Below, piece by piece: positions 1-10,675 of a DNA stretch of 64,000 bases. The notes beneath the pieces are model-generated. The model did not search any database, was not told the DNA's origin, and worked only from the letters and a program-made list of their open reading frames with translations. The first letter of the stretch is position 1. Each line of letters opens with the position of its first letter. The translations under genes and the position numbers were made by a program. The stretch covers positions 61,618,777 through 61,682,776 of the forward strand of contig CM057002.1 in the NCBI GenBank assembly GCA_029891345.1, read 5' to 3'. Origin of the DNA: Dryococelus australis (Eukaryota > Arthropoda > Insecta > Phasmatodea > Phasmatidae).

Positions 1-288
1 AAGCATGACATAAAAGAAAAAAAATTATAAAATTAGTACCTAAATAGGTAGCTTACCCTGAAAGCTACCTGAAAAGTATTTCTGTCGGGTCCTCCACTTT
101 ACAGAAGTGCTTATAAAGTGGTATGAATCTGGAAAAACCTATAATTTATCTAGTTTTTAAATTAGGGCATGGTAAAATAAGATCTTGTCTGCACCTCCAG
201 TATATCTACGTCTATCGTAAAGTTTTTGTCCATGATTTTTGACAAAGAGACGTATGGTCATATATTCATTGTTTGTGTTTTACCACAG
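1..288. other. AT-rich noncoding DNA, left edge
   Basis: No convincing coding segment, RNA gene or repeat is visible. The last 20 bases form a pyrimidine-rich tract ending in CAG, which could be the splice acceptor for the open segment that follows. Confidence 0.5.
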
Positions 289-431
289 GGTTCAATGGTA
301 AAGTGGACTGTTACACTACACTGAAAGCCTTAGGCAGAATGAGCAGTGCTGGTGGCGATGCTGATGGCTTGTGGGCTCTGATTGGCCAAACCCTTACTAG
401 TGCCAGCTTGGTGGTGGGCAAAATTCGCTAA
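289..431 (+). CDS. Possible terminal exon of an unknown gene
   Basis: A pyrimidine-rich tract ending in CAG (to 288) is followed by 47 open codons and a TAA at 429-431. The reading begins with two bases of a split codon, then FNGKVDCYTTLKALG, and ends SLVVGKIR. The segment is richer in G and C than its surroundings and reads like protein (a glycine and alanine-rich stretch, then DGLWALIGQTL). The other two frames hit stops early. I do not recognise the family. If real, it is the last exon of a + strand gene whose body lies left of the window. An AATAAA occurs at 637-642, but inside a MITE, so the polyadenylation site is unclear. It could also be a chance open stretch or an old retrocopy fragment. 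Confidence 0.35.
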
Positions 432-540
432 GCTTTATATTTTGGTAGTCGTTGGACGCAGATATCATCACATGATATAGGCCCCTAGTTCTATGATGAA
501 TTCACAGCATGCACAGAATGTATGACTGCGAGAAGAATAA

Positions 541-1319
541 GTTTTGTTTCATTCAACTGGTGTAGCTACACTGGTGTTGTAATTTGGTGCAGCAAAATTT
601 ACGCCTTCTCCGAAGGAGACATTGTTGGTGTAGTGTAATAAAATATGTGCAAAATTTGTAGGTGTCTGCTTAACAGTTTGTCCAGTGTAAGCTGAAGGTT
701 GTTTCACTTATTCAAAATTTACAGTGGACGAACACTGGAAAATAGTAATGACAAATATACGTACGTTCATTTCAATTAACTGCAAGTGTCAAAAGTGGAC
801 ATTGAGATATTTCCACGTTGTAGTACGAAATACAACCTCAACATTCCACATTTGCAGCATGTTCACGTACTATATGTTCAGTGAAGTGTTAGCAAATGGA
901 AACACTTTTAAGGTAGGCCTAAATGGCTTGCTTAATTGCTGAGAAACACGTATCTTGAATTGAATTATGAACTTACACCATTCCAGTAATTTCTGTAGGT
1001 GCATGTGAACGTACGTGTGAAATAGCAAGGAACTGATATAATTCGGTCAATGTCTATTTCGAAATTGGAACGAAAAAGAATGATGCAAATATAACACATT
1101 AAATAAAAATGGAGTAAACATTCACCCACACCTGCAGATGTTTAATTAACAAAACTCGTACCGACATAAGTACTAGTTTTCAAACACGGCACCAGATCCG
1201 TACAGGGATGTCGTTTCTTTCAACTGAGCTGGTGTACTTACACCGGAATCAAAATCTGGTGTGGCTGCACTACACTACACTACACCTGCTACACCATTTA
1301 TGGTTGAATGAAACAAAAC
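541..1319. mobile_element. PIF/Harbinger-type MITE, 779 bp, with TAA target duplication
   Basis: The ends are perfect 17-bp inverted repeats: GTTTTGTTTCATTCAAC at 541-557 and its reverse complement at 1,303-1,319. Both are followed inward by TGGTGTAGC-like sequence. The element is flanked on both sides by TAA (538-540 and 1,320-1,322), the 3-bp TWA duplication typical of PIF/Harbinger transposons. Subterminal short inverted motifs (GGTGTAGC/ACTACAC) are clustered near both ends. It has no transposase reading frame, so it must have been mobilised by proteins from another copy. The superfamily assignment rests on the 3-bp TAA and on terminal structure only. Confidence 0.75.
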
Positions 1320-1322
1320 TAA

Positions 1323-3312
1323 TGTAAACAAACTAATTTTTATAGCAAGCATTAAATAAAATTATCAGTACAATGTCTATTTGCCATTGCGATGGAGTTG
1401 CCTTGTAACGTGCATGCTGTAGAACCCACAAATGTTAGTGATACATCAATTTAGCAGTACACGCCACAAAAAAACTCTTTAAAAATATTTGATGTAACGT
1501 AAGAAAAACACGCAAACTAACAATGTTGGCTACCAACATTTTGTTGTACCAAGTGTGAGGTAGGTTACCAACATATAACAGAACATTTTAACTTCACATT
1601 TCCTATAAGTATTACATAAAAACTATTTTAAAGAGAATGTTTTAACATCAATGTATATGTTGCTGTCACTTTGTGTAGTACATGACTAGAAATGAATATG
1701 CAATACAATTTGATTTCTACACAAAAATAAATACAATTTACCACTGGCAATAAGTACAAAATCGTTCATAGATAATGAACTTTGTTTTGATAAACAATCT
1801 TTTCTTCAGGTACTTGTTTTGGCTAATATATGAACTCGATTGTTACATAAACTGCATCTCTTATAGTATGGTTATTAAACATTTATTCAAATCATTGCCT
1901 TAGCTTTATGTAATGTGTAAGTTAGTTGGGTGATTCGAAATAGAGTCTACAGTATTTTTATTAGGCACAAAATATTGTTTACCAACATTGGAGTAACTTA
2001 CATGCTGATGTAAGGCGTTAATTTAATTAATTTTCTGACAAAATATTCCTCTTTATTCCTACTTATGCAAGTTAACATCATCAAGAAAATATGATAAACA
2101 ACTATCTGTTTGTGAAGCATGATGTCGTAATTGAAATTGTTTGGTGTTGTTGTTGTTTGCACTTACTTTGGCTGTTACGAGCCATGTTCTGGACACTGCT
2201 ACTTTGTGTTGCGTTCACGGTTGCTATAAAAGTTTCGTTAACTGTTTTAAGTACCTACATATGTGTGTTGTCTGTTCATATGTTTTTTATGCCAACTGGA
2301 TCCATATCTCTACGTATGAAAATACATGTATAAAAGGATGTTCATTATTTTGTTAAACAAAAATTCTAACCCCAAACTAAAAGCACAAATTCCCATTGCC
2401 CCCTACAATTAGGTACTCTTACAAATCCCTGGTTTTTCATCTCTTTACTTTCGTTCCTTTCCCAAACATTACAGTTCGTTGTTAAGGTTCATGATAAATA
2501 CTTATGTAGGTTACATATATTTTGTCAGATTAGCCTAAGTATGCATGTAAGGATGTAATGTTGGAGGGACACAAATTATTTCCTTCTGAAATTTGTAAAA
2601 AAAAGTATTTTCATAAATATATTTGATAATTTAATGCACTTGACGTAGTGTCATGGAGCCTCCGATAGTAGAGGCGGGTTTTGAGCAGTGGTAATAATTA
2701 AGTTATGTTTGGAGTTTTGGAAAATGGTAATATTACCCGGGGCACCAGGTATCATCCAGATACTGGTTATATCTTGAAGTTCTGGTAGAGCTGACTCTTC
2801 TTCCAGGGTCATGCAGGCCGACGACCAAGGTGGTAATCCTACTGGCGGGGAAATAATAATTCCTCGTAAATGTGATATAATTCCGTCGCTTGACACGCTG
2901 TCGCCTATTTAGGCTGACCAAAAGCCCTTAAGATGCTTTTACACATGTTGCAGTTAATTATGAACTATTATACGTGATGAGAAACACTTGCAAAGAGAAA
3001 TATACACTGTTGCAAGAATGGTGGGGGCTTGTGCTCCTAAATACTAGAAGGCAACTTGAATAAAAACACGCAAATTCCTTCAACGTAGCTTTTACTGAGT
3101 TATGACTTAAAACGTTTCTCTAGGAAAGAACTTGCATGAACATACCGTGCTTTACCTGATTGTCGGGTTACACTGCAAAAATGGCACAAAGGTCATATAA
3201 TGGTTAAATGTAAACACTGAAGTTTCCCCAGGCTATGCAAGCACTGGGGAATGTGAGAGGTGGAATCCTGGGCGGCGAAACTATTGCAAAGAAAATGATT
3301 AGTAACAAAAAA
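1323..3312. other. AT-rich intergenic or intronic DNA
   Basis: Mostly AT-rich with no supported gene. A minus-strand open frame at 2,651-2,896 (81 codons) looks slightly protein-like but has no recognised domain and no clear splice sites. No repeat structure was recognised. Confidence 0.5.
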
Positions 3313-3315
3313 TGA

Positions 3316-3480
3316 TGGCCGGCCGGGCACACAAATTCACGAGACACTGTTACATGTTCAGGCTTGGCGGCAAGCGAGCCGTCGGAACTACTGTCCGTTG
3401 CCGACGAGAAGGTGAGGCTCTGGAATGCGGGCGGGGTGGATGGACCCGGTGGGCTGCAAGGTCGCCACCATCGTCTCTAG
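3316..3480 (+). pseudogene. WD40-repeat coding fragment
   Basis: A 54-codon open segment ending in TAG (3,478-3,480) reads GHTNSRDTVTC near the start and LLSVADEKVRLWN near the end. The spacing from GH to WN is 31 residues, and the hydrophobic pattern before VRLWN is that of one WD40 beta-propeller blade. The DNA is strongly GC-rich for about 170 bp inside AT-rich sequence, as expected for a coding exon. An in-frame TGA (3,313-3,315) lies directly upstream and there is no good splice acceptor between it and the repeat. It may therefore be a retrocopied or transposon-captured fragment rather than a live exon. The parent protein is not recognised. The blade ends in a short glycine-rich tail, so it could be the C-terminus of a WD-repeat protein. 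Confidence 0.45.
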
Positions 3481-3996
3481 TCCGTATTACCAGTACTAAA
3501 ACTATCAGTTCGCAGGGAGATTTCCCTTTCATACAACACAGATACAAATATACTATAATGTTATGGTATACGCCTCTGTTATTTCTTTTAACAGTAAACT
3601 TAAAATTCACCATTTTAGGCACCCGTCTGCCTGGCGTGCAAATTGTTTTGCATTGAGTTTGAAGTACAAATTTGTAAAGCAAGCTATTTATTGTATTTAT
3701 TCGCAATCTGTTCTCATAAGAAAATAAATCACATTTCACAATAGTTACAATTTTCAAAACATCTTTCACATTACCGACACTAATTTTAGTCTTTCAACAT
3801 GGCCAACATTTTCAAACTGTTTAACTAAAATACTTGAATACCTGCGAAACAGCCATAGTGACCTGAAAACAATTGTGATGGGACAAATGCAGGGCGAAAA
3901 CAGTTCAGATCAGGAATGCGTAACTTTAAAAATATTCGGAAAGGAGATTCTCGTACCGCTTACCTCAAACAATGGATGCTGTTGTTCGGTGATAAT

Positions 3997-5308
3997 TTAT
4001 TCACTTTTGGGAAGCGGCAGCGCCAGCTCCTGTTCGGAAGTGGAAAATTTGTCTTCAGATGAGCCACTCGAGTCACTGCCTAAGGATAACACAGAAATGT
4101 CTATTGTGTCTTCCACGCGACAGTCCTTTTGCCAGTGGTTTGCTTCTCTGTTTTGGACATGCGAAATGTATCCAGTAGATGTTGCTTCCTTCGTGATCTC
4201 CATTACCTTTGTTGATGACAAGCTAGCAAGAATTTTCTTTTCCTGCACTAGTCTCTTTGTTTTAGACCACGCTAGTTCGATGGGATTAAGTTCGCACATA
4301 TAAAGAGGAAGTCTAAGAACATAGTGTCCGTACAGCTTTAAAAGTTGGTCAGTGCAAAATACTTTTTCAGGCTTCCTGTTCTGCGCAATTAAGTTGAAAA
4401 ACTCAGTTTTTTGCATTTCGTGAGAAAAAAGGAATGTTATTGGTCAACCATGACTCTATTTCCTTTTTCACTGCATACTTCGATGGGGGTTTATTTTCTT
4501 GTGCTACAGACTTTTCCGTAAGGTTTGGCAATAACTGATAGTGCATCCACTTTTCAAAGTTCGCAGAATTCATCTGCCCATGGTAGTCCCCCATAGCTCT
4601 GCCCGCTGGAAAAATTAGCAGTGCATTTTCAATGAATCCAGTTTTAGCACTTGCGTGAACAACAACTAAACGGTTCGAAGAACTGCTGTTGGTTAACACA
4701 CCTGGTTCAGTATCACTTAGCCAACATTTGTTAAATGTGATGTTGCTATCAACCCAGGTTTCATCAATGTAAATTGTAGGGTGCCCTTCCATTCTGTAGT
4801 GGAGAATTGATTTTAAATATTTACAATGCCAGTGGACAAGTTGTGGTCTTTCCACTATTATTTTATTTCCGAAAACTGTTACACTGTTTCCATGTCTTTC
4901 TGTATCCGCCAGAGTGTATGAACAGCCCAAGGAAAATCAATTTTTTCTTTCAAAGCAACGAGAAGCTTAGGACATGTTGGTACTTGTTTCTGTTCCACGT
5001 AAAAATCATGAATGACTTCTCTGATTACTCTCCTATCAAATGAGTTAAAGTGCACATTTCTTTTATGTAGTGCTTTGTGTTTTTGCCTGGTCTTGAAAGC
5101 AAACTGTTAAAAGCAGCGCACCTTCTTTGCGAATTCTGTAAACAGTTCTCATAGAAATTCCAGTGTATTCTGATGCACGTATATTGGATTGAGATAAATG
5201 CTTTATTTGACCTTCACTAGCTTCTTCGTCACATTTATTTATCACATGTCTGATAACCTCCTTCGCTTTGCTATGTATAGTTTTCTCTTTCTTCATGGAC
5301 TGCGCCAT
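3997..5308 (-). pseudogene. IS630/Tc1-mariner-like DDE transposase, broken
   Basis: Three pieces lie in order on the minus strand. The first (5,308-5,063) is an N-terminal helix-turn-helix with ISMRTVYRIRKEG. The second (4,930-4,403) starts in a new frame and carries the first catalytic aspartate in HPTIYIDETWVDSN, then YHGQMNSANFEKWM and LLPNL. The third (4,416-3,997) contains CELNPIELAWSKTK with the third acidic residue, then a serine-rich acidic tail. These are landmarks of the arthropod DDE_3/IS630-related transposases. The strand that should carry the second catalytic aspartate, between LLPNL and NKPPSKYA, is missing (about 4,490-4,515), so the enzyme cannot be catalytic as it stands. 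Frame changes separate the pieces. Terminal inverted repeats and the exact element limits were not found. Confidence 0.8.
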
Positions 5309-5336
5309 AATGTACCGTCCCAGGGGCCAATTAAAT

Positions 5337-5390
5337 ACACGTTTCTATGGGTGCAATGCAAAATTTGCACTTGCATTGCCGCAAAATGGA
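5337..5390 (+). repeat. Direct repeat, copy 1 (TGCAA-rich)
   Basis: The segment starts ACACGTTTCTATGGGTGCAA and is repeated in the same orientation at 6,517-6,575 with small changes. It lies just beyond the 5' end of the IS630-like transposase. It contains the palindrome TGCAAAATTTGCA. The pair may bound an inserted or deleted element of about 1.2 kb. Confidence 0.5.
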
Positions 5391-6516
5391 ATTAAATGTG
5401 AAAAAATAGAGGTGCAAAAAGTTGCATACCGATGCAAAAAGCAGAGAAATTTTCACCCAGGCAAATATCTCTGTGCAAGTGCAATTGCTCTCACTGCACA
5501 TACGTTTAGTTCAATTGTTGTTGTGACAAATTATGTAAATTACTAAACTAAAGTGATTTCGACAACAAATTGAAGTGGGTAGAATGGAGAAAGGATGTTT
5601 TCTGGAGTGCGTCTGGCTTAACTTTTCACATAAGATAATTATTTCCATCAAGACAGTCCCAAAAATAAATTTTTATTGAAAGGCTTGAAATTTTTTGCTT
5701 CATATTTTGGAGGGGGAATTGTTATGGAACACAAAAGAGTCTTGTTTCATTAACTGTCAAAGGGTGCGTCAACAATTGGTGATAAAAAATGCTTATGACA
5801 CGACATGCAACACAAATATCATTAGAAGTCTGCGAATCTAACAAACTACACCTTACACTAACCTAAATATTCAACTTGAGCACTGCACCGATTGAATTTG
5901 CGGAGAAAATATCAGCCGTATGGAAATTTGTAATGAACTGAATAAAACGCAATGGAAAATAGCATGTTTTCTAAACAAAACAAGAAGTAATCACAATATT
6001 AGGTCGTTTACATTTTGAACACAGTTGCAAATCATATTAACACTTATAATATACTATATCATGATACTATATCATGTCTCTTCTTTAATCTAAACAACAC
6101 CAAACACACAATCTCAAGCATATCTGATGTTGGGTTGCATTATTAACATTTTAATTTCTTGTCTGCTAAGAATATGTAATTGTCCTCATATTAATCACCA
6201 ATTGTCACAATTCATCAATTAGTGAAATAAGGAGCTCTCCATGTCCAAACGTCTCAGTATAAACATAACACCCGCAAGTTGTCGTTTAGGTTATAATCAC
6301 TTCAAAGTATCAACAACTTTTAGGCGCGATAAAAACATTATTCACAGCTACTTAAAAACACAGTAGTACATGTAATATACTTTTCAACTTATGTACCCAT
6401 GTAGCTGTGATGGCCTTGTAACAAATTATTTCATTGGCCACTGTAGATCGAGTAGTGGGAGTGAAAATGTGTGGTCAAAAGAGCCCTGCCCTCTTGCGTT
6501 CTGTGTATTTAATTGC
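5391..6516. other. AT-rich DNA between the two direct repeats
   Basis: No coding segment or known element is recognised. It could be the body of a nonautonomous element bounded by the direct repeats at 5,337 and 6,517, but no terminal inverted structure was seen. Confidence 0.4.
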
Positions 6517-6575
6517 ACACGTGGTTATGGGTGCAAGTGCAGCAGAGTTTTATTTGCATTGCGTCAGTGAAAATG
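6517..6575 (+). repeat. Direct repeat, copy 2 (TGCAA-rich)
   Basis: This is the second copy of the repeat at 5,337-5,390. It shares ACACGT, TATGGGTGCAA and TTTGCATTGC blocks in the same order. It carries a short internal expansion relative to copy 1. Confidence 0.5.
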
Positions 6576-7930
6576 TTACGTACTTATATTTATTCGACCC
6601 CCTGATATGCACGCAACCGAAACTAGCTCGTGACTGATTGCCAGGTAGTTGTTTCTTTTGGGAAGACTTGTAGCGAGGGTGTCTCGTTACTGCGACAGAG
6701 AAGAGGAGGGAGGGGGTTGGAGGGGGAGACAGAAATGCAAAAACAAGGAAAAAAATTAGAAATGCACAATTTTTATCCCAAAATAACACCCTCAAAACAC
6801 CATTAACACACAAACAACAAAAATAAACAATACACAACACTAAATATTTAAAACATAATAACAATCATCTATAAACTTTGTAAACTTTAACAACCAATAT
6901 AAAAAAAATAACAAATATGTTAAATGGCCAATTAATAAGCTTTGGTCAGAAAATTTTTATTACATAGCATTTTAGAGACTGAAGGAAGAGTGTCAACAAG
7001 CATAAGGAAAAAGAGTATATAAAGGCAATACTATTACATGACATTTGTGCCTTTCATAAAAACAAAATATATAAAATTCAGGTATAGATTTTTTTTTTAA
7101 TAGGCTGACTGCAGAAACAATTGAATCAAACTCTGATTAATTGTTATAAATTTTCTGTTTTTCAAACAAAAATAATAAAAACTGTATAACAGCCTGAGGC
7201 ATCCAGTCTCTTTTAACGAAAGTAAAATTTAGTAATTTAAATTTGGGTTGAAAAGCATAATTGGCAATGGAATAGTTCCAGAAACTTCAGTAGTGGCACA
7301 ATAATATATATACAGTGAAACCCTGTTTATGATGTTTCAGGAAAATACCGAAAAATGTGTGCTTATTAAGCAGGAAATCTTCTTAAAAGGGTTAAGTAAT
7401 GTATTTGTAATAGACCAAGTGCAAACTTTCTGAAGTTTAGTAAGTAGGAAAACTTACTGTAGTTACAATCTCACTAAAAGAACAAATAAGTTATAATAAA
7501 ATGTCTTGTTGTTGTTATGTCTAAATATTTTTGTTTACCTTCAGAATGTTGACTGAAAACGTAATATTTATTTTGATTTAACGTTATTTTTATTATGCCC
7601 TCCAGATGTTAAATTTAATTATTTCTTGTTTGTTTATATATCTCAATTATTGTTACATTGTTTTAGTTTGAAAAGAATCTTATTCCAGCTTAGATACTGA
7701 AACTAACGTATGTAAAAACTCTTTTAATTTATTCAGTGGCAAAGTTGAGGCTATAAACTGAAATTAAATTTCCTCTATACAGTTGTAATACACGTTTTAC
7801 CCTTGTTTAGAAACACAAGTTTTGCCAAGAAATTTATTTAACTCCATTTATCTGTGAGATTTTGGCATCATCAGGATGTGACGTGTTAGTTGTTGTAAAT
7901 GTTAAGAAGGGCCTAAGCCTGGGAAGGTTC
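6576..7930. other. AT-rich DNA, no gene seen
   Basis: Long AT-rich sequence with homopolymer stretches. Around 7,310 the text CAGTGAAACCCTGTTTATGATG resembles the degenerate ends of pogo/Tigger-like elements seen elsewhere in the window (32,603 and 45,681). No reading frame is supported. Confidence 0.4.
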
Positions 7931-7934
7931 CTTC

Positions 7935-8235
7935 TCCTATATCCAACCATGGTAACCATCAGACGTGTCTAGCGGGAGAGCCGAGTTCGACGCCAATTAG
8001 TTTGTACTAGGGTACGAATCCCGGGCGATGTGTCTGGAGTCATGGGGGCCCGAACCAAGGATGGGTCAGGGCATCTGCATTTCTACTACAAGATGAGGAT
8101 TTTTGTGATCTGGAGAGCCGGAAATTTTGTCTGTTCCCTGTCATTGAGTCACCGTCATGCAAGCTCTTTCCAATTTAGTCGGCTAGTGTTGTCGATATAT
8201 CACCAGTCATCGGATGTGGTTTGCATCAAAATTTA
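7935..8235 (+). repeat. Possible tRNA-derived SINE remnant
   Basis: TAGCGGGAGAGCCGAGTTCGA and GGTACGAATCCCGGGCGATG resemble, respectively, the 5' half and the B-box arm of a tRNA. A GC-rich tail of about 200 bp follows in AT-rich surroundings. The A box is weak. It could also be a fragment of an LTR leader. Confidence 0.35.
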
Positions 8236-9370
8236 ACAGTAAAATTTTTGTGAATTAATCATAAAAGTTCTACCTTGAAAAGTAACTGATTTTTCAAAGT
8301 TAAAAACTGATTAATCACTAGAAATCAATTTTCATTGGATCATTACCAGAGGCCTTTTAATACCAATCATTTTGAAGAGTGTAAGTGTGCTCGATGTTGA
8401 AGCTAGCCAAAACTCGTGAAGAATGTAATGTTTGAACTTTGCCTACGTCAGAAATTGGTCAGAATCAATAATTTTCTCAGTAGTTATGATTTCATTAGCT
8501 GGAGATACGGAGGTAAATTTGAAATTTGATTTACATAATTGATGTGTTCTTGAGAAATCAAAATGGTTCACAATTATTCTGACAACAGTGTTTCTGAAAT
8601 ATTCTTTGAAGTCTCAACATGTTTGCTAATGTCTTTGATGATTTTCTTGCATATATCTCTCGAAACTAACCAGCCAAAAAATCCTATAATCCCAATTTCC
8701 CTTGAAATAATAAAGAGAGTAAAGAAGTTATCCTCTCCTGACAAAAAAAAATAGTAACTCGTCCTAACAAAAAACCTTACCCAAGGAAAATAAAAGTATC
8801 TGAACAAAAAAAAAAAACAAAAAACACTTTTTTCTCGCCATTTTTTACTTTGTCACAATATACATACATATTTGATTTATTTTGATTTTATTATGCCTAA
8901 TTGTAATGTAAAATTCTATTTAAAAAAATTATTATTGTTATTATTTAGTTTTTCCTTATTCATAGGATTAATTTTACATTAAATTTTTTTGAAATGGTGT
9001 TCAAATTATTATAAATTTTGTATTTTCGGTGTTTGAATTTTTGGGGTTCTACCATACAATATTACTCTGAGCAGTCCGGGAGCAATCAGCATAAATTATA
9101 TCAGCCATGTTGTGAATCTAATATAGCTAAAGAATTGAAAAAAATCTCAAAATTTTGTGCAAGATATTTTTTTCGTAAAATGTAGCCATGAAACTTGTAA
9201 AAATTTAGTATGAGTATCTAAGAAAAGTGTTTTTAAAACTTTCCTCAGCATTAAAAAATGTTTAAACTACCCTACTTGCTGTTACATTAATTAAAAGTAT
9301 AATAATTATAACAACACTAACACCAACTATGATAATAGCTTAACACTACACATGCTTATATTTAGAGTGA
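8236..9370. other. AT-rich DNA, no gene seen
   Basis: Homopolymer-rich AT sequence. Both strands around 8,563-8,807 are open for 60 to 77 codons, but with lysine, isoleucine and phenylalanine-dominated content expected from A/T runs, so no gene is called. Confidence 0.5.
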
Positions 9371-9374
9371 GTGG

Positions 9375-9640
9375 GTGAGTGAAGAGATTTGGGCGGCTCT
9401 TAACGTTGAGGTCTTGAGAGCTGATGAGGGTGAAGCGAGGCGATTATGGAACAGTGCCAAAATGCAAGGGCAGAGGAAACGCGAGATCCCAGAGAAAACT
9501 CTCCCACCAGCTGCATTGTCGAGCACGATTCCACATGCAAAAATCCAGGGTTGACCTCTCTGTGAATCAAACTCTGTTCGCCTTTATGGGAGTAAATTAG
9601 CCTAACCATGACACCTCCGCAGCCTCCTCTTAGGTATAAA
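9375..9640 (-). repeat. SINE family B copy, minus orientation
   Basis: Read on the minus strand, a tRNA-like head (GAGGTGTCATGGTTAGGCTA, then GAGTTTGATTCACAG) is followed by a GC-rich body. The body includes GGGAGAGTTTTCTCTGGGAT, GGCACTGTTCCATAATCGCC and, at the end, TTAAGAGCCGCC. The same body motif (gap-free GGTTTT-CTC...GGGATCTCCC and GC-CTGCTCCA) recurs on the + strand near 51,707 and 51,920. This pattern matches a tRNA-derived SINE type seen widely in insects. Naming is from memory of that type, not a search. Confidence 0.6.
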
Positions 9641-10514
9641 AATGATTTTAAAACTATATAGGCTGTTCACGGTAAAGTTAGCACTTTTGTGGCGGTAGTT
9701 ACTTTATCCTTGTAGCTCATTTTTATCCTTTCACTGCCTTTTTAAAGTATTATTGCCATAGGAAAATACACAGTTTGTATATTCCACCACACTCTTAAGA
9801 TAGCATCTAAGAATAAAGTATAATATATTTATTGACTATATAATTCCAAATAAGTGTATGTACTTTCAAAAGTGCTCATGTTACAGTGAGCAACAATGCT
9901 GCATATTTTCTGAACTGATTGTTGTATTAAAACTGTATATTCCAAACTTAAAATTCTCAAGAAGCAGAACACACGCAAAGTTTATTTATACCATTTTCCA
10001 TCACCGCCGCAGCACTCCTTTGTAGTCATATGTTGATGTTTCATATTGTTTATTAGAGAATCCTGTTAAGCAGAGTTTTCAGAAATTTTCAGTGAGCCAG
10101 TAACTACATGCTTCATTCGTATACTTCACCCTCATGTATGCAATATTTTCATGACCAATATTATTTCGCAGAAGCATTTCACTGTCAATAATATACAAGA
10201 TTTCTGTTGCCCCCAAGCACAGGACTTGTGAAACTGGGCTATGTGCCTGAAAAACTTGAATGGTTCAATGTGTGTGTGTGTATGTGCATGCATGCACTTT
10301 TTTCTAGTGTTAGTGTGGCTTGCCTTTGTGCTTTGCCCTTGATGCTGCTTCAGATTCTGTTAGTTACAAGAAGTCTGGTGGGGCTGCGCTCCAGTGCGCT
10401 AGGGGGTTGGGTGCCATTTTTTTTACAGTGTTTCCTTATATGGATGGTGGTTGAAGGGGTTTGCTAGTGGCTGCTGTGTGGGCTGGTGGGGATAAATGTG
10501 TTACATGTTGGCAG
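9641..10514. other. Intron or 5' flank of the GGA gene
   Basis: No coding segment is supported. It contains a short TG-rich run near 10,268-10,285. The last bases (TGTTGGCAG to 10,514) are the splice acceptor for GGA exon a. The upstream GGA exon carrying the start codon was not found here. Confidence 0.5.
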
Positions 10515-10675
10515 CTAGGGCAACGAACCCGCGGAATGCCATCACCGACTTCGCGGCCGTGGTGGAACTGTGCAACATGCTGGTGAAGGAGCAGTACTGC
10601 TGCCATCTGGCAACGAGAGTGCTCGCAGCCAAGATACAGTCCCAGATCGAATGGGAAGCCCTCCAGGCCCTCAAT
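10515..10675 (+). CDS. Gga: GGA adaptor, exon a (VHS domain, first part)
   Basis: GGA proteins are monomeric clathrin adaptors at the trans-Golgi network. The VHS domain binds acidic-dileucine sorting signals, GAT binds ARF-GTP and ubiquitin, the hinge binds clathrin and the ear binds accessory proteins. This 161-nt exon follows a CAG acceptor and ends at a GTGAGT donor. It begins with two bases of a split codon, then RATNPRN, and runs through LATRVLAAKIQSQIEWEALQALN. That text aligns with the start of animal GGA VHS domains (the RATNP motif after a roughly 15-residue leader, and the conserved KIQSPQEWEAIQAL stretch). The upstream exon with the start methionine must end in phase 1; I could not find it. 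GC-rich codon use contrasts sharply with the AT-rich introns. Confidence 0.95.

Noticed and set aside
3312..3411. Possible first exon of GGA (ATG at 3,312, donor GTGAGG at 3,412, phase compatible with exon a)
   Set aside because: The encoded peptide has no resemblance to GGA N-termini, and the same DNA reads a WD40 blade in another frame straight through the supposed donor. A phase match alone has a one in three chance.
8563..8807. Overlapping open frames on both strands
   Set aside because: AT-rich composition, homopolymer-driven residues and no similarity to a known domain.
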